Assembly: GCA_019914945.1 (NCBI GenBank)
Contig: CM034108.1
Span: 630,001 to 694,000 of the forward strand
DNA: 64,000 nt
Source of the DNA: Typha latifolia
Taxonomy: Eukaryota; Streptophyta; Magnoliopsida; Poales; Typhaceae
Direction of reading: 5' to 3'
The stretch's first letter is position 1. Each line of letters begins with the position of its first letter. Positions 39,714 to 52,332 of the stretch are shown piece after piece. The notes beneath the pieces are model-generated. The model saw nothing but the letters and a program-made list of their open reading frames with translations, had not been told where the DNA came from and searched no databases. A program made the position numbers and the translations under genes.

Positions 39714-39912
39714 TCTCGGGGTTGTCGCTATTGTTGAATTCGCTGTGGAGGAAGAGGTCGACCTGCTCCCGAATGAAGGCCTTCTTGTCGGAGAGGTTGA
39801 CTCCAAAGTCCTCCTCGAGCTTGCGGCGGACGATGGCGGTGGTGGTGGTGGAGAGGTCCGACGTGCGGAGGAACTCCCGAAGACGAGCCACGAGCTCCGA
39901 ATCCGACACCAT
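35687..39912 (-). CDS. DEK_C plus double SWIB-domain chromatin protein
   Basis: SWIB domains occur in SWI/SNF components and in upstream-activation-factor subunits (yeast Uaf30 type), which bind chromatin or promoters in the nucleus. Exons in transcript order: 39912-39527, 38564-38450, 38318-38144, 37140-37075, 37004-36829, 35812-35687; 347 residues, all joins in phase. The N-terminal DEK_C helical domain is about residues 1-55 (LREFLRTSDLSTTT through FLHSEF). A highly acidic linker follows: a Glu-Pro dipeptide tract encoded by a GGGCTC-type repeat, then poly-Glu. SWIB domain 1 is about 143-222 and SWIB domain 2 about 265-345, with matching cores KKLWAYIRENNLQDP and KRMWEYIKQNNLQDP. A lysine-rich spacer separates them. 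The tandem arrangement matches plant uncharacterised SWIB proteins; the exact complex is unknown. Confidence 0.93.
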
Positions 39913-41491
39913 TGCCCCCCTCTCTCTCCTTGGTTGTTTCGCCCGCACACCCGAGTCTAGACTCAATGCTTTGTCTCCTCTTTGGGCTTCGGATGTTTCT
40001 TGAGCTTTCTATCGTATGCTGGTTTGGGCCAGTGAAATGGGCCGTGGCTGAATTTTTGCAAGGTGGAATGACGGTTACGGAGTAAAGCCCATCAGAGGAT
40101 GCCAAAAACCATTCCCACATCCAAATTTTGCACATATATATATATATAGAGAGAGAGAGAGGATCAACCGTTTCCGTAAGATTTACTCTAATCTTGAATA
40201 CTTATTATGGGAAAAATTATTTGGTGGCCTAGCTCAACGTTTCGACTCGATTGATGATTCAACAGTGCAATAGTTATTTGTCTGATTTATATCTAACCTT
40301 TGAGCTCATAAGTGATAAAAAAATATATTATTTTAAAATTTTCTTATTTCGCTGCCTACATTAAGCATCTATTGCAGTGTAGAACAGTACTTTTCTCTAA
40401 ATTTAATTGAGCCTAACTTACATTTAAAAAAAAGGAAATCGTTGAACCACCCCGATATTTGTTATTGGTATTTCCATAAATAATTAAATAGTGACGACCG
40501 ATCCCCCAAATACGGCTAGGCCAGTAGTCTCCGCTTTATGGCATTGGCGTTTGGCGTTTGGCGTTTGGCGTTCATCCTAACGGTAGTAGCTTTGTATAAT
40601 AATTCCTATTATAGTAATTACTCCGGAGTCGCATCGTCAGAGTCGCTTATCTTTTCATCTCATTCGGATAAAAACGCCCCAATTTTATAGGGTCACTAAA
40701 ATTCTCTGGAATTTACTTGGTCGTCCTCACCCTCAGAAGCAACCGGTCTTTAATGTGGTGAAGTATATCCTCCTCCTCCTCCTCATCTTTTGTTTTTGTC
40801 TACTACTATATTTCATTTAGCCATTTCTTAGTTCATATCTACAATAGAACCGCCACTTTAGTATCTAATAAATAGAATCAGTCAGCATGGGACTGTAGTA
40901 TCTAATAAAGCCTTAACCATCTCGTTAGTGACGGTAAGCTTACCGCGATGCGCGAGTTCGCCACTAAAAGCAAAAACCGACAAGGAATTATAACCGTTTG
41001 GTCGGATCTTTATTCATGCGCCTGTAAGGTCCCGAGTCAACTAATTTCGTCCGCCCGATCCGAATCCGGCGGCTACGATCATAACCCGCAGCATTTGGGG
41101 TGGGGCAGTTGGGGGGGTAATTCTATCATTTTTTACATTTGACGGGATATTTATATTTAATTTGCGGGAACTCACCCGGATAATTAAATCCTTCCAGCCT
41201 CCAGTCTCAATTCTTTAGGGAGCTTTCTTCGCTGCGAAGAAGAAAGAGGTCGCGAACGCGAAGGGAGCTCTCGCTGTCGCTGGTAACTGCCAATCCAAAA
41301 CCCTAACCCTAGAGGAGTAAACGAGATTAAGAAGAGACCGATATAGAGATTCGAGGTGGAGATCTTTGCGGAAGAGGCGAATCGTATCGGAAAGGCGCGT
41401 CGCCGGGGGTTCGGTTCTCGATCTCCTCCGGTAGGGTTTCGGAGGGGAGGTGTTTGGTGTGAGATTAAGGGGGGAGGAGCAGAAGTGGACG
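39913..41491. promoter_or_regulatory. Divergent promoter region between the SWIB and SnRK2 genes
   Basis: About 1.6 kb shared by two outward-facing genes. Near the SWIB start are site II elements TGGGCC at 40025-40030 and 40038-40043 and AGCCCA near 40086. Mid-region is a TTGGCGT tandem array at 40544-40571. On the SnRK2 side the leader holds a telobox-like AAACCCTA-type motif at about 41297-41310 (AACCCTAACCCTA), common in leaders of plant housekeeping genes. Confidence 0.45.
40544..40571. repeat. TTGGCGT tandem array
   Basis: Four exact head-to-tail copies of a 7-base unit. The TTTGGCG overlap resembles the E2F half-site core. It lies about 630 bases from the SWIB start and 920 from the SnRK2 start. 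Confidence 0.85.
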
Positions 41492-44400
41492 ATGGAGCGG
41501 GCGCCGTTGACCGTCGGTCCAGGGATGGATTTGCCGATAATGCACGACAGCGACCGGTACGAGTTGGTGAGAGATATCGGATCGGGAAACTTTGGGATCG
41601 CGAGGCTGATGAGGGACAAGCAGAGCAAGGAGCTCGTGGCCGTCAAGTACATCGAGAGGGGGGAGAGGGTACAGAGAATCTAGTTAGCGAATTGCGCTTT
41701 TATTGTTTGTGGAGATCCTTTCTGGTTGGCATGTGTTCTTTTTCCATCTTGGGTGCTTTCTTCTTTTCTGAGCTTAGTGCGTATCTGAGTTGAAAGTTTG
41801 CATTTTTTTTTGCTAAATTTGGTTTGATATGATTGAATATTTTGGAAAAGTTGCTTCTTTAGGCTAGATTGTCGAGCAGCAGATACGATACTCTGGAACT
41901 GGTTTCTACTGGAATTGTTAATTTTGGTATACAATTGAAACTGGTTCAATTGAGGAGTTTTCAGAACTTCTGCCGTGCTCTGTCTTATTGTCTTGTTAAA
42001 GAAATCTGACTTGAGGTTTCTTCTTATTTACTGTTTATAAGCAATTAAGCATTTTTAAGTTTTAGCTGGTGGTAGTAAAGCTCTAGTTGTTGTTACTCTT
42101 GAAACTTGACACAGTCCCTCCACGGACTTATTTAATTTCTCTATTTATCCAGCTTTTGTGATTTACAAGCTCTAGCTTGGAAGGATGTTTCTGTGCTTTA
42201 GAAACTGCAAACTAGGTTTTGGCATTGATCTTGCTTCGCTATGAATCATGGTTAGAAAAATGACATGTTTTTTATTCTCTTGAATATGCTTGATCACATC
42301 CATAAATTATATCACCGTATTGATCTGCTAATGATCACATCTTCAGCAATGTTGGTAACTCCATACTAATTCCCCATTTTTTCTTCTTTTGTATAGATAG
42401 ATGAAAATGTTCAGCGTGAGATTATTAACCATAGGTCTTTGAGGCACCCTAACATAATTAGGTTCAAGGAGGTGAGTTTAAATTTAATTTCCTATTTTTA
42501 AGAATAAAAATACTTGCTTAGTCATGTAGATTGTCCTCCATCCATATTTAGGTTATTCTTACTCCGACCCATCTTGCTATCGCCATGGAGTATGCTTCTG
42601 GTGGTGAACTCTTTGAACGCATATGCAATGCCGGCCGCTTCAATGAAGATGAGGTTCTTATCAACCTGATATGTATTTTGTTTTATCATTTTATCATTCC
42701 TATCATATATTGAGCTGAACTGATTTTTCGGTGGCCTCATCTTGTAGGCACGATTCTTTTTCCAGCAACTTATATCAGGAGTCAGCTATTGCCATTCAAT
42801 GGTACTTATACTATGTTCTTCCGATCACATTCGGTCTATCTTTGGTTCATCATGTTATTAGATAATCTTATGTTGTGGTTTATTTTATTGTCAAGCAAGT
42901 ATGTCACCGTGATCTGAAGATGGAGAACACATTGTTGGATGGAAATCCTCCTCGTCTGAAGATATGCGATTTTGGCTATTCTAAGGTAAATGATACCAAG
43001 CTACTGGAAATCCATACTTTTGTACCTTAAATATTTGTGCATTAACTTTTAAGGCTTAAGAATCTCTTTCTCTGATGTACTATGTGTCATGTATATAGTG
43101 ATGCCTTACCATCACAAACAAAATCTAGGGTGTCATATACATAATTGACTGCTAGTTGTGTGAATGTCAATGTCCATTGGGAACATCTTGTTTAATCATT
43201 ATAAATTACCTATTTATCTGTTGCTCAGTTTTTTTTGGTCTTGCTATAACCTTCATACTGTATTTACAGTCATCAGTTCTCCATTCACAACCAAAGTCAA
43301 CAGTTGGAACTCCTGCATATATTGCTCCTGAAGTTCTAACTAACAGGGAATATGATGGCAAGGTACGTCTATTTTTGAAATTGTTTCTCTCTAGTTTGGT
43401 GGCTAAATTTCTATTCTTGATAAATTAGATATTTGATCTTTCAGTATCAAATTCTAGATTTTCCTGTTCTCAAGTTATGAGAGTTTTTGGCACCAAAAAA
43501 TTCTGAAGTAATTTGAGTACTTTTTATCTAGATGTAGTTGTCATTATACAGAATATGAAAATGCTATAGAATATAGATTATATGATATCTTCATTTTGTT
43601 CTGATCTAATTTTTGTAGTGTCATGCTGTTGTTTAGTAAAGAGTGAAGTCTGAATTTGCTGATCAACTTTGCTATTGTTACAAGAAAATTTCTGTTTGTT
43701 AATACCAGGGTGTTCCTTCCTTTCTACCCTTTATTTTTTAATCTAATACTTCCGACTCTTGCATTTATAACCTTTCATCCTTAATCATTTAATGAGGACC
43801 TACTGAATCAGTGAGTCATATTCCCATGTTGTTGTATCAAACAATGTATTGAAGATGAAGATAGCATAAAAGAATTATTAAAGGTAAAAATGAGGAAGAC
43901 TTCATGATTCTTGAAACAGAAATTGGAGTCAAATAGTCGAATGTGCTTACTAAGAAAGTGGTGCTTGTTGGTCATTTGAAAGATTCATAATTGAATGGCA
44001 GTGGAGGTGGGTTGCTGGATGGGAAATGAATAGGGGTGAAAATGGATCGGATACAGACCGGATAGTGCTCAACTCACATTCGAATCCATATTTTTAATTC
44101 AGATACGGATATTGGATGGATAGTAAAATTTAAAACCATATCCTAACTAAGCGGATACGGATAATTTTCGAATAGAGGATCGGATCTTAAACGAATATTG
44201 ATCGAATTTTAATCGAATTATGTTCTTTTATTTAGAGATAATTAATACAAAAATATTAAGAGTTAAAAAACAATTGTATGTCAAATACATATAAAGTTAA
44301 AAAAAATAATCTCTACAAATAATATATATTTGCATCATTAGTAGCAATATCAATATTCACTATTTAAATAAGCAAACTAAAAAGTGTAAATCATTCAAAA

Positions 44401-46250
44401 AATATGCGGGTAAATGGATATCCGATATCCGTATCCGAATATGAAAATTATATCCGACCTGTATCCAAATTCGTATCCGAGTTTTTTTTTTTAAAAAAAA
44501 TTATCTGTATATGAAACGGATAGTAATTTTTTATCCGAATCCGATCCCAATTGGATCGGATAGCGGGTCGGGTCGGAGTTAATCCGACCTATTTTCACCC
44601 CTAGAAATGATTGTTTAGTGGCATAATGGAGGTCGAGCTAGAGTTCCATTTATGTTAGTCATGGTTCCTACTTGTTAAAATTTCAAACTTGCAGAACTTA
44701 TATTGTAGTTTAGTTTGATACAAAGCAACTATTTGACAAATTATTTGACCTAGTAAAGATGACATATAAATGTGTAGACTTTAAAGGATTTGGACAGGTT
44801 TTATGGGTCAACCTTTCAGATGTTCATTTTGTGTTGCTATCAGTTAACTATTTATGATTTCTGTGGTACTATTATTGCCATCTCATCTGGATGAGGAATT
44901 GCATTTTTAGAATGTAGGCAATGTCAATGATCTTTGTGACTATGTTTACTAATGCAGATTGCTGATGTGTGGTCCTGTGGAGTGACACTTTACGTCATGT
45001 TGGTAGGTGCATATCCTTTTGAGGATCCAGAAGAACCTAGGAACTTTCGGAGGACTATACAGGTATAGTCCTTGATATTTCATCACGAGGCTTCTGTATT
45101 GTAGCTGAGAAAGTCACTTCTTAATTGCAGCGCATATTGGCTGTTCAGTATTCAATTCCAGACTGTGTTCACGTATCTCCCAAATGCCGAGAACTAATAT
45201 CAAGGATTTTCGTTGAAAATCCTGCTATGGTAAGTATTCTGTTTTTGATGCAGTTAAAAGCCTTGAATAAGGGATGGAGTTGGGTGCTTCACTTGCTAGG
45301 TAGTTTAGTGTAATTTTCAAAGTTTGTTACCATGTTGTATCTTACAGCAAATATTCTAATAAAAAAGTCTGGCTTTTACTTTTAAGGAATCATGATAATG
45401 TCTGGAGAAAATTATATAATATGAAGTAGGGGAACAACATTTGTCTGAAGGGTGTGAAGGACATGAGATCCTATGAAATTTATGAGTTGTTGATCAATGC
45501 TGATATACACATAAGAGATGAATTGTTTATGAAGTTGTATCTCTTACTACTTGACCCTATGAAATGTATGAGTTGTTGGAAAAGCTGATATTCACATAAG
45601 AGATGCACTGTTTAAGTTGTAGCTTTTACTTGAATGGCACAAAAGATGATATCTTGACCTTTTGACAAAGTTATATTTAGCTGCTCAATTTTCAAATTAT
45701 TTTTCATATTGAGGGTTATCTTTTATATGTAAATATGAGGTTTGTTTTTGTCGAAGCTCATCTTCAGAGACATCACAATATTAAATTGCCAATGATGAAT
45801 TTTCGGTTGCTACGATTAATTGTTTTTACTTGTTGTGATTTATCAAACAAGTAGCTTATAATGCTTTAATTTCTGGAAATGCTTGATGTCCATGTATTCT
45901 GTACTTTGATGATAGATACTCTATTCTTTCCGCACATCACAATCATATTGAATTTGCAGAGAATAACAATCCCCGAGATACGAAACCATGAATGGTTCTT
46001 GAAGGACCTTCCTGCTGGTCTAATGGATGATGACATGATGAGTAACCAGTACGAGGAGCCAGACCAACCTATGCAAAGTATAGACGAGATAATGCAGATT
46101 ATAACTGAGGCAACTATACCAGCAGCAGGTACTCATGGAAACCAGTTCTTGAACGACAGCCTTGATATGGATGACGACGACATGGAGGATCTCGACTCTG
46201 ATCCTGAACTAGATGTGGACAGTAGTGGCGAGATAGTGTATGCTATGTGA
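41492..46250 (+). CDS. SnRK2: Subclass III SnRK2 protein kinase (SAPK8/9/10, OST1-like)
   Basis: ABA-activated Ser/Thr kinase that phosphorylates ABF factors and guard-cell channels, held off by PP2C phosphatases. Exons: 41492-41668, 42397-42471, 42552-42653, 42748-42801, 42896-42985, 43270-43362, 44958-45062, 45131-45229, 45960-46250; 361 residues, nine exons all in phase zero, as is typical. Kinase domain about 23-279: [31 protein letters not shown], activation loop [17 protein letters not shown] with Ser176 matching OST1 Ser175. The SnRK2 box ([11 protein letters not shown]) and an acidic domain II ending [12 protein letters not shown], the PP2C-binding ABA box, place it in subclass III. 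Two loop positions are unusual: DLKMENTLL for DLKLENTLL, and [10 protein letters not shown]. Intron 6 holds an hAT-like MITE; intron 8 a tandem duplication. Confidence 0.97.
44031..44603. mobile_element. hAT-like nonautonomous element (MITE) in a SnRK2 intron
   Basis: A 573-base element with 22-base terminal inverted repeats that match at 20 of 22 positions; both ends begin TAGGGGTGAAAAT. It is flanked by an 8-base target duplication, GAAATGAA at 44023-44030 and GAAATGAT at 44604-44611 (7 of 8 identical). An 8-base duplication and this end type point to the hAT superfamily. There is no transposase frame. Internal sequence is rich in short GATATCCG/TATCCGA-type subrepeats. It lies inside intron 6 between exons 43270-43362 and 44958-45062. 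Confidence 0.85.
45470..45633. repeat. Tandem duplication in a SnRK2 intron
   Basis: Copy one spans 45470-45554 and copy two 45556-45633. Both begin CCTATGAAAT and share ATGAGTTGTTG, then CACATAAGAGATG and a final ACTTGA, with small indels. It lies in intron 8 and has no coding frame. Confidence 0.8.
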
Positions 46251-47482
46251 TTCTGTTGCCGGAACTGGAAGGTGGATTCAAGTTCCCTATAACTTGGCTT
46301 TAGTGGGGGTCTGTATTTATTTTAGTCAAAAAAAAGGTCTGTATTTAGTGCTCACTTTTGATGCTGTCAGTGTTCTATATACGTCTATAGGTTTGGTGAG
46401 ACGTTCTCCTTCTGATGGCTTTGTCCATTGCCCCCACCTTGCTGTGGTCTGCCATTTAACGATTAGTTTCTTTGCTGCTTGGATAAACAAAGCATGTGAT
46501 GATCACATACTTCCCAGGTTTTTATGAAGCTTTCTAGGAGTAAGATCTCCATCCTTGTTGCTACCACAAACTTGTTATACAAGGAGATGTCTGTAGTCTA
46601 TTGTACTTTCCAGGAAGTCTTACAGGCGTAATCCTTCATAAATTGTAATATATTATATTGGTGAAAATGGTATTTGATACTTTGATATTCTTCTCCTTTT
46701 ATCAAGAAAAAGAAAACACATTTCAATTTCCCAAAGAAGCAACAAGGATGTGCCCACTGAGAATTAATTATTTCGATTCATGCGAGAGAGAATTCCCCAT
46801 ATCCCACTTGGATATTTGGATACCCCACACATATTATATTAAAAGGAACCTCTTGTCACGAGTTCACTCTCTCCCATACGGAGTGATACTCTTCACTTCT
46901 AGAATGGAGATAACAAGTAACATATACAAAAGAATCTGTGATCCGAACTTCCATCAGTCTCAAAAAGAACTCAGAACGTGGGCATTATGAGATCGCATGC
47001 CTTCTCGATCGATGCTGTGAATGTAGTAGTAAGCATTACATGGGCCTCGAGAAGTACGTACAAGAGGCAGGAAGGAATGGAATATAAGCTCCAAGTTTCG
47101 AGGCACTCATGCACTCTATCACGCCACCCCCCACTCCTTCCTGATGATGGATGGGAGGCTAGTGACAGGAAAAAAAAAACCCTTCTTTGCCAACATAAGG
47201 CTGCAGTTTTGGGTTATGAGAGAATCGAATCCACCTGCTGTTTAAACTACACACACATTCCAATTAAACTTTCCCACTGCTCCACAAGCAGCACGCATCT
47301 CCAAGCACCACCATCCGATCCCATCATTAGACCCATTAACTTATAACAAAGATTTGAAGTCACAAGCTAAACACACATTGTAAAGATGTAATTAATTAAT
47401 TACCAAAACCACAACCAACTAAGTAACATTACACCGACCCAACAAGAAGAAGACCAACAACTTAATTAGCTTGCTTACTCCT
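46251..47482. other. Convergent 3' regions of SnRK2 and Dof genes
   Basis: The flanking genes face each other, so this should hold their 3' UTRs. The AATATATTATATTGG sequence near 46647 is a plausible poly(A) region for SnRK2. No gene is recognisable. Confidence 0.4.
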
Positions 47483-48445
47483 CTAATTAAGGGGGAATGC
47501 TCCGTTTGTAGTAGAGAGATCGGCCCAGGAGGCCGCATGATTCCAGCATCCAAATTGATCACCTCCCATGAAAGGGATGGGCTCCAAGATAGAAGGAGTA
47601 GCAGTAGCAGTAGTAGTATTACCCACCATTGCACTACTAGTGCTCACCAAACTCGTATCAATAGAAGAACAAGACGAAGTGCGAGAAGAACCAAAGCAAC
47701 CGCCATTGCCGATCATCGCCTGCAACTGATCGTTGTAGTAATTGTTACCCGAATTGGACTTGATCACCTGGTATAACTCGTGCATGCCCGAGCCTGCCAC
47801 GTCGAGATCCCTCCCCGACTGCGTCGGAGGATTATACGAGTACGGGATGGAAGGATACAAGCTCAAGCTCTGCGCATTTAATGAGCCGATTCCCAAAATG
47901 CCCCCGTCCTCCTTCGCCCGTACGGAGCTGAGGATGGTATTAGAATTAGAATTAGTATTAGTATTAGTATTAGCCCTCAGCAGGGACATGAGGTGGGCGG
48001 TGTTCTGCGCGTTGGCCCAGAAGAGAGGGGCGGATTGGAACAAGTCTGCTGACGTGGGCTTGGGCTTGGCGGCGGCGGGGGATGATGCCTTGGCGGGGAC
48101 GGAGGTGGGGCCGGGCTTGGCCTTGCGGCAGCCGCCGCCGATGGGGACGTTGCGGAGGGCGCCGCCTTTGGTCCAGTAGCGGCGGCATGTCTTACAGAAG
48201 TGGCGCGGTTGGGTGAGGTTGTAATTGTTGTAGTAGCAGAACTTGGTGTTGGACGAGTCGCACCGCGGGCACCGCAGCGGCGGCTCGGCGTTCCCCGGGG
48301 GCGGCGGCGCCGCCGGCGAGGGGGACGAGATCATGGGAGAGGAGGGAGTAGTAGGCGAGGAGGTGGTGGAAGATACTACTCGTGGGATACTAATGTTTTG
48401 CATCTTTCTCTCCTCCATTGCTCCACTTAGTAGCTCTTGGATCAT
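47483..48445 (-). CDS. Dof zinc-finger transcription factor
   Basis: Dof proteins are plant-specific nuclear factors that bind AAAG cores. Single exon, 320 residues. The Dof domain is about residues 57-110 with zinc ligands C59-x2-C62-x21-C84-x2-C87 and the signature [30 protein letters not shown] and a basic GGGCRK end. The start ATG gives MIQELL, a common Dof beginning; a second in-frame ATG follows at 48418, and the upstream frame contains no ATG. A Thr/Asn dipeptide tract around residues 170-180 is encoded by a simple ATTAGT-type repeat. The C-terminus ends with a Trp-rich stretch ([13 protein letters not shown]). The subfamily cannot be set with confidence. Confidence 0.93.
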   Translation of the reverse strand: MIQELLSGAMEERKMQNISIPRVVSSTTSSPTTPSSPMISSPSPAAPPPPGNAEPPLRCPRCDSSNTKFCYYNNYNLTQPRHFCKTCRRYWTKGGALRNVPIGGGCRKAKPGPTSVPAKASSPAAAKPKPTSADLFQSAPLFWANAQNTAHLMSLLRANTNTNTNSNSNTILSSVRAKEDGGILGIGSLNAQSLSLYPSIPYSYNPPTQSGRDLDVAGSGMHELYQVIKSNSGNNYYNDQLQAMIGNGGCFGSSRTSSCSSIDTSLVSTSSAMVGNTTTATATPSILEPIPFMGGDQFGCWNHAASWADLSTTNGAFPLN

Positions 48446-49622
48446 CTCTTTGATTTCCTTTAGGATCGATTCAAAGAGGAGGAAGGCTGGCAGAGAGGAG
48501 AATGGGATCCGATGTTTAATTATTGGAGGAGAGAGGGTTGGGAGATTTGAATGAGAGTGCAAGAAGTGGGAGTAAGAACAGGAATTTTGGCTGTGGGAGG
48601 CTTGGGGGGGTTTATAAAAGTAGGTGGGCTGTCTCTTTGCACTGCAAAGTGATCTGGAGTTTGCCTTCTTTATTTCTAAAAAGGTTCCATCACTCTTTTT
48701 CTTTTATTTTTTTTAATTATTCTTTTCTTTTCATAATAATTAACTTAAATCTTCTTACCAATATAACCATTGAAATTGCATTGGTTAATTAACTAACTCT
48801 AGTTTCTCCCTTTGTATTTTAAGCAAGCACAATCATGATGCAGTATCTATTCTACAAGCCACTGAGTACTTTGTCGGTAAGAGCACAGGGAAGCTGTCAC
48901 AGGGAACTGCTCAACAACTCCAAGTTGAGTCTGAATAGGGCCAATTGGAGATCATGGCTCCTGATCCAGTGCCAAAGAGGATGACAACAAGTTTGTCTCA
49001 ATCCCTGAGGGAACTCAATCATGCATTGCACTCAAATGGATCATCACCTCATGTTGGAAGACACATCCAGATGAACATTTGTCATGACCTCTAATGCAAC
49101 CATGGCACTCTCTTGGACTTTGCCAAGTTCTAATCATATAGTTTTGCCGATTGGATTTTAGGCTGTGTATGTCTAAATTGATGTAAAATGGCAATAGTCC
49201 TCCAATTTGTAATCTCATGTAGAGTACTATGTTTTTTTTTTTTGAAAAAAAAAAATCTTGTAGATAGAGATGTGTCGTGTAGAATGTTCCGTGAATCTTG
49301 GCATGTTGATAATTTTATATATTCACAGGATTTATCTTTGATCGATGCCTATATGTATGATTTAATGGAGCTCAAGAATATAAAATTAATATTAGTTAGC
49401 CATCAATAATATCAAGCACCACTAGCTTGTTAAAAGATTCCATCCGGATAAGAGAGAGGTAAACGTATCCTAGTGGTGATTTGGATGACTAACGTGATTA
49501 ACGAGTAAGACGAAAGTAATTAAAGCACATAATATCTATGTTTATTGTTCTGTCTACCTATATAGAATAACAAAGCGAAGGAGATAAAATATAATTCCAC
49601 TTACGAAACGTAAGGCGAAGAG

Positions 49623-49623
<1 letters not shown>

Positions 49624-49660
<37 letters not shown>
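49624..49660. repeat. (AT)n microsatellite
   Basis: About eighteen AT units. Confidence 0.9.
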
Positions 49661-49663
<3 letters not shown>

Positions 49664-52284
49664 ATCTATGTTTATGTTTTACTTTTTAATACTTTGAAAA
49701 TATCTCAGTACCTTAATTCTTTTTTTAATTTGTATCTTAATCTAACAATTAAAAAATTTATTCAAGAAGGATTGTCTATTCCCATCCACGTGGCAGTCCA
49801 ACAAGGCTGCAGATCGCGCGTGCCGTCCGCGAACAGCGCAGCCGACCGTGCCGGCACGCGAAGGCGACCGCCTCGGTGTCGCAACGCCGATCGATCCAAC
49901 CCCGCAGCTCCCATCTCTCCTGTACGTACTTTCGCTTCTCAGACCCTTCTCTGGGACCAAAACCTCCTCTCCTCTCCTCACCCACCCAAAAGCAAACAAG
50001 GAATAAAGTTATCCAAGCAGTCCCTCCTCGTAACTCGCGCTATTCTCGGTCTTTATCCGTCAGCCGCTCTCGATATCCATATCACACTTTAGTTCAGTGG
50101 TTGGTGGTGGTCATGCATGGGAGATTCCTTTGCCTTCTTTTCGTTTCTGGTCTTCCATCTTTTTCGCTTTCATACCTTCTTTAATGGAAGGAGGGGAAGA
50201 GAAATGCGTATGGAAGAGATGGGGGGGTACATGCCAAGATGGCCATGCATGTCAGTGCCTGTCATGACATGACGTGACGTGCATGATGCCTTGCCTGACC
50301 TGACATGAGGTGACGTGACATGATACCCCCCTCATGCACTCCCTTATCCATCTCTCTTCTTATTCCATGACTAGGAGCCCTACATCTCTATGTCCCCTTA
50401 CTAGGAGGCAACTCCTCCATCGATCCCTTAGCCTTTGCCACTATCTCCATTCACACACATACACACATACATACATGACACTGACACACCATATGCTTCC
50501 ATGGCGTGTGAACTATGGGCATGCAAAGCTTTGCATGCATATATGGTGTAACCATTTTTAATTCCAGATTTCTCAAATGGAGATTAGCCTAACAAAAGGA
50601 TCACACAAATCGTAAAAGATTTGGGCTATAAGATTAGAGCATTAGTAATGAAATGATTGCACCATGCCTTGAGAAGCACGCCGATTAAGACAAGATTCGA
50701 AGTGCACACCTTGTAATTAGTTAACTAATTAGAAAGCATGCCAATATTCTCGACAACCTTCTGATAAGAAGATCATCTCGCTAAATATTTCACTTTCTCT
50801 ATTTACTATGTCATGGCATTTTAATTCACTCTTGCCTTGCTCAACTGAGTTCGTACACAGGCATATAACTGACAGCATAGTAGATATATAAATATATAAA
50901 AGATATCCCTCACCCTCAGGCTCAGGGTGGTCTCATTACCCAATGATCTTGTTGTCCTTATACGTAAAACGATGAGATAAGGACTACTTTTTATGACCTA
51001 ATTAGTTCTATATTTCTTGTGAAGCATTTTGGATGGGGGGGAAAAGAACATCTAGAAAGAAGAATAAACTCAAATCACAAAGAAGTTGGTCTTCACTCAT
51101 TATTAGCCTAGGATGACCCCTATGGTCAATCAGCCCTCAGGACAGTCCAAACCTAGAACTAGAGAATCCAAGTGTTATGTGGTAATGAGATGACAGAATG
51201 ACACGTGCCAGGTGCGGGACCCAAAGTGGTCATTGGCTCAAAGCCCAACGAGAGAATAAAAGTGGTTCTGGGCCCCACCGCAAACAACAGTTTGGAGAAT
51301 AAAAGTGACGATCCATCCAAATTCCAATTATACTTGCTAATTACATTGCCATATATTAAGTTAATGTATCCATTGGCTTGATGTATATGGCGCGAATTTC
51401 GATGCACCAATCAATCCTACTGCAAAGTATTAACTGAGAGCCAAAAAGACTCCCTTAAACACCAATCAATTATAAGAAGGTAGACGTGTATATAGAACTC
51501 TCATCTCCTAGCCATGAGAAATATCTCTATCATCTACACGTGTCTTTCAAATCATTGATGCAAAATTTCAAAAATACAATCATATTTGTCTGCATGGATT
51601 GAGGAAGATAGTTGGATTGTAAAGCTGATATGTCTACCTCATACTCTACTACCCAATTGCTATAACATGGAGGTTATCTACACATTATTATGCTATTTAT
51701 CCTCAATTTCTTGACATTATTCTGTGTGTATAATTTTTTTAAAAAAAAGAACTCTCTTATTTGAGTGTATACCTCTCCAATATTAACATTAATATTAATA
51801 TTTATACCTTTGAGATATATTTGTTTGCGCAGATAACTTTTCCAATTAATATTTAATAAATATACAGTTAAATCTAAAATAATTTAGTAGAAAAAAAATT
51901 ATTAACAAAAAGAAATGTATGCAACTAGAAAATGACATTTTTATATTATTCAAATTTTGATGATTCATTAACTCGTAAAAAGTATTCATACAAAAAATAA
52001 GAATTTTAAAGAATATACATGCATAATATACTATACTAGTGTTTGATTAGTGTATTGATCTTCTTAAATGCAAATAAGAGATATGCATACTTTGGTAAGG
52101 AAAATAAAAGTGATAACCTCATCTTAGATAGAAAAACATGCATAACCTACAGTTTCACACATTTACTAGACTTACGATGCTAGTTCTAATGAGAGAATGA
52201 TATTTGGATGTTATTTACACACAAGAAAAAGTTAGTTCGTCCTATATATTTTAAGGGGTATACATATAAATATCAATATTTGAA

Positions 52285-52286
<2 letters not shown>

Positions 52287-52324
<38 letters not shown>
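52287..52324. repeat. (AT)n microsatellite
   Basis: About nineteen AT units, followed by imperfect ATGT and AT repeats. Confidence 0.9.

Positions 52325-52332
<8 letters not shown>

Noticed and set aside
48200..48430. Plus-strand arginine/glycine-rich frames opposite the Dof gene
   Set aside because: They are antisense shadows of the GC-rich Dof coding sequence.
49694..50184. GC-richer patch with overlapping open frames
   Set aside because: Three frames are open at once with no domain; more consistent with base composition than with a gene.
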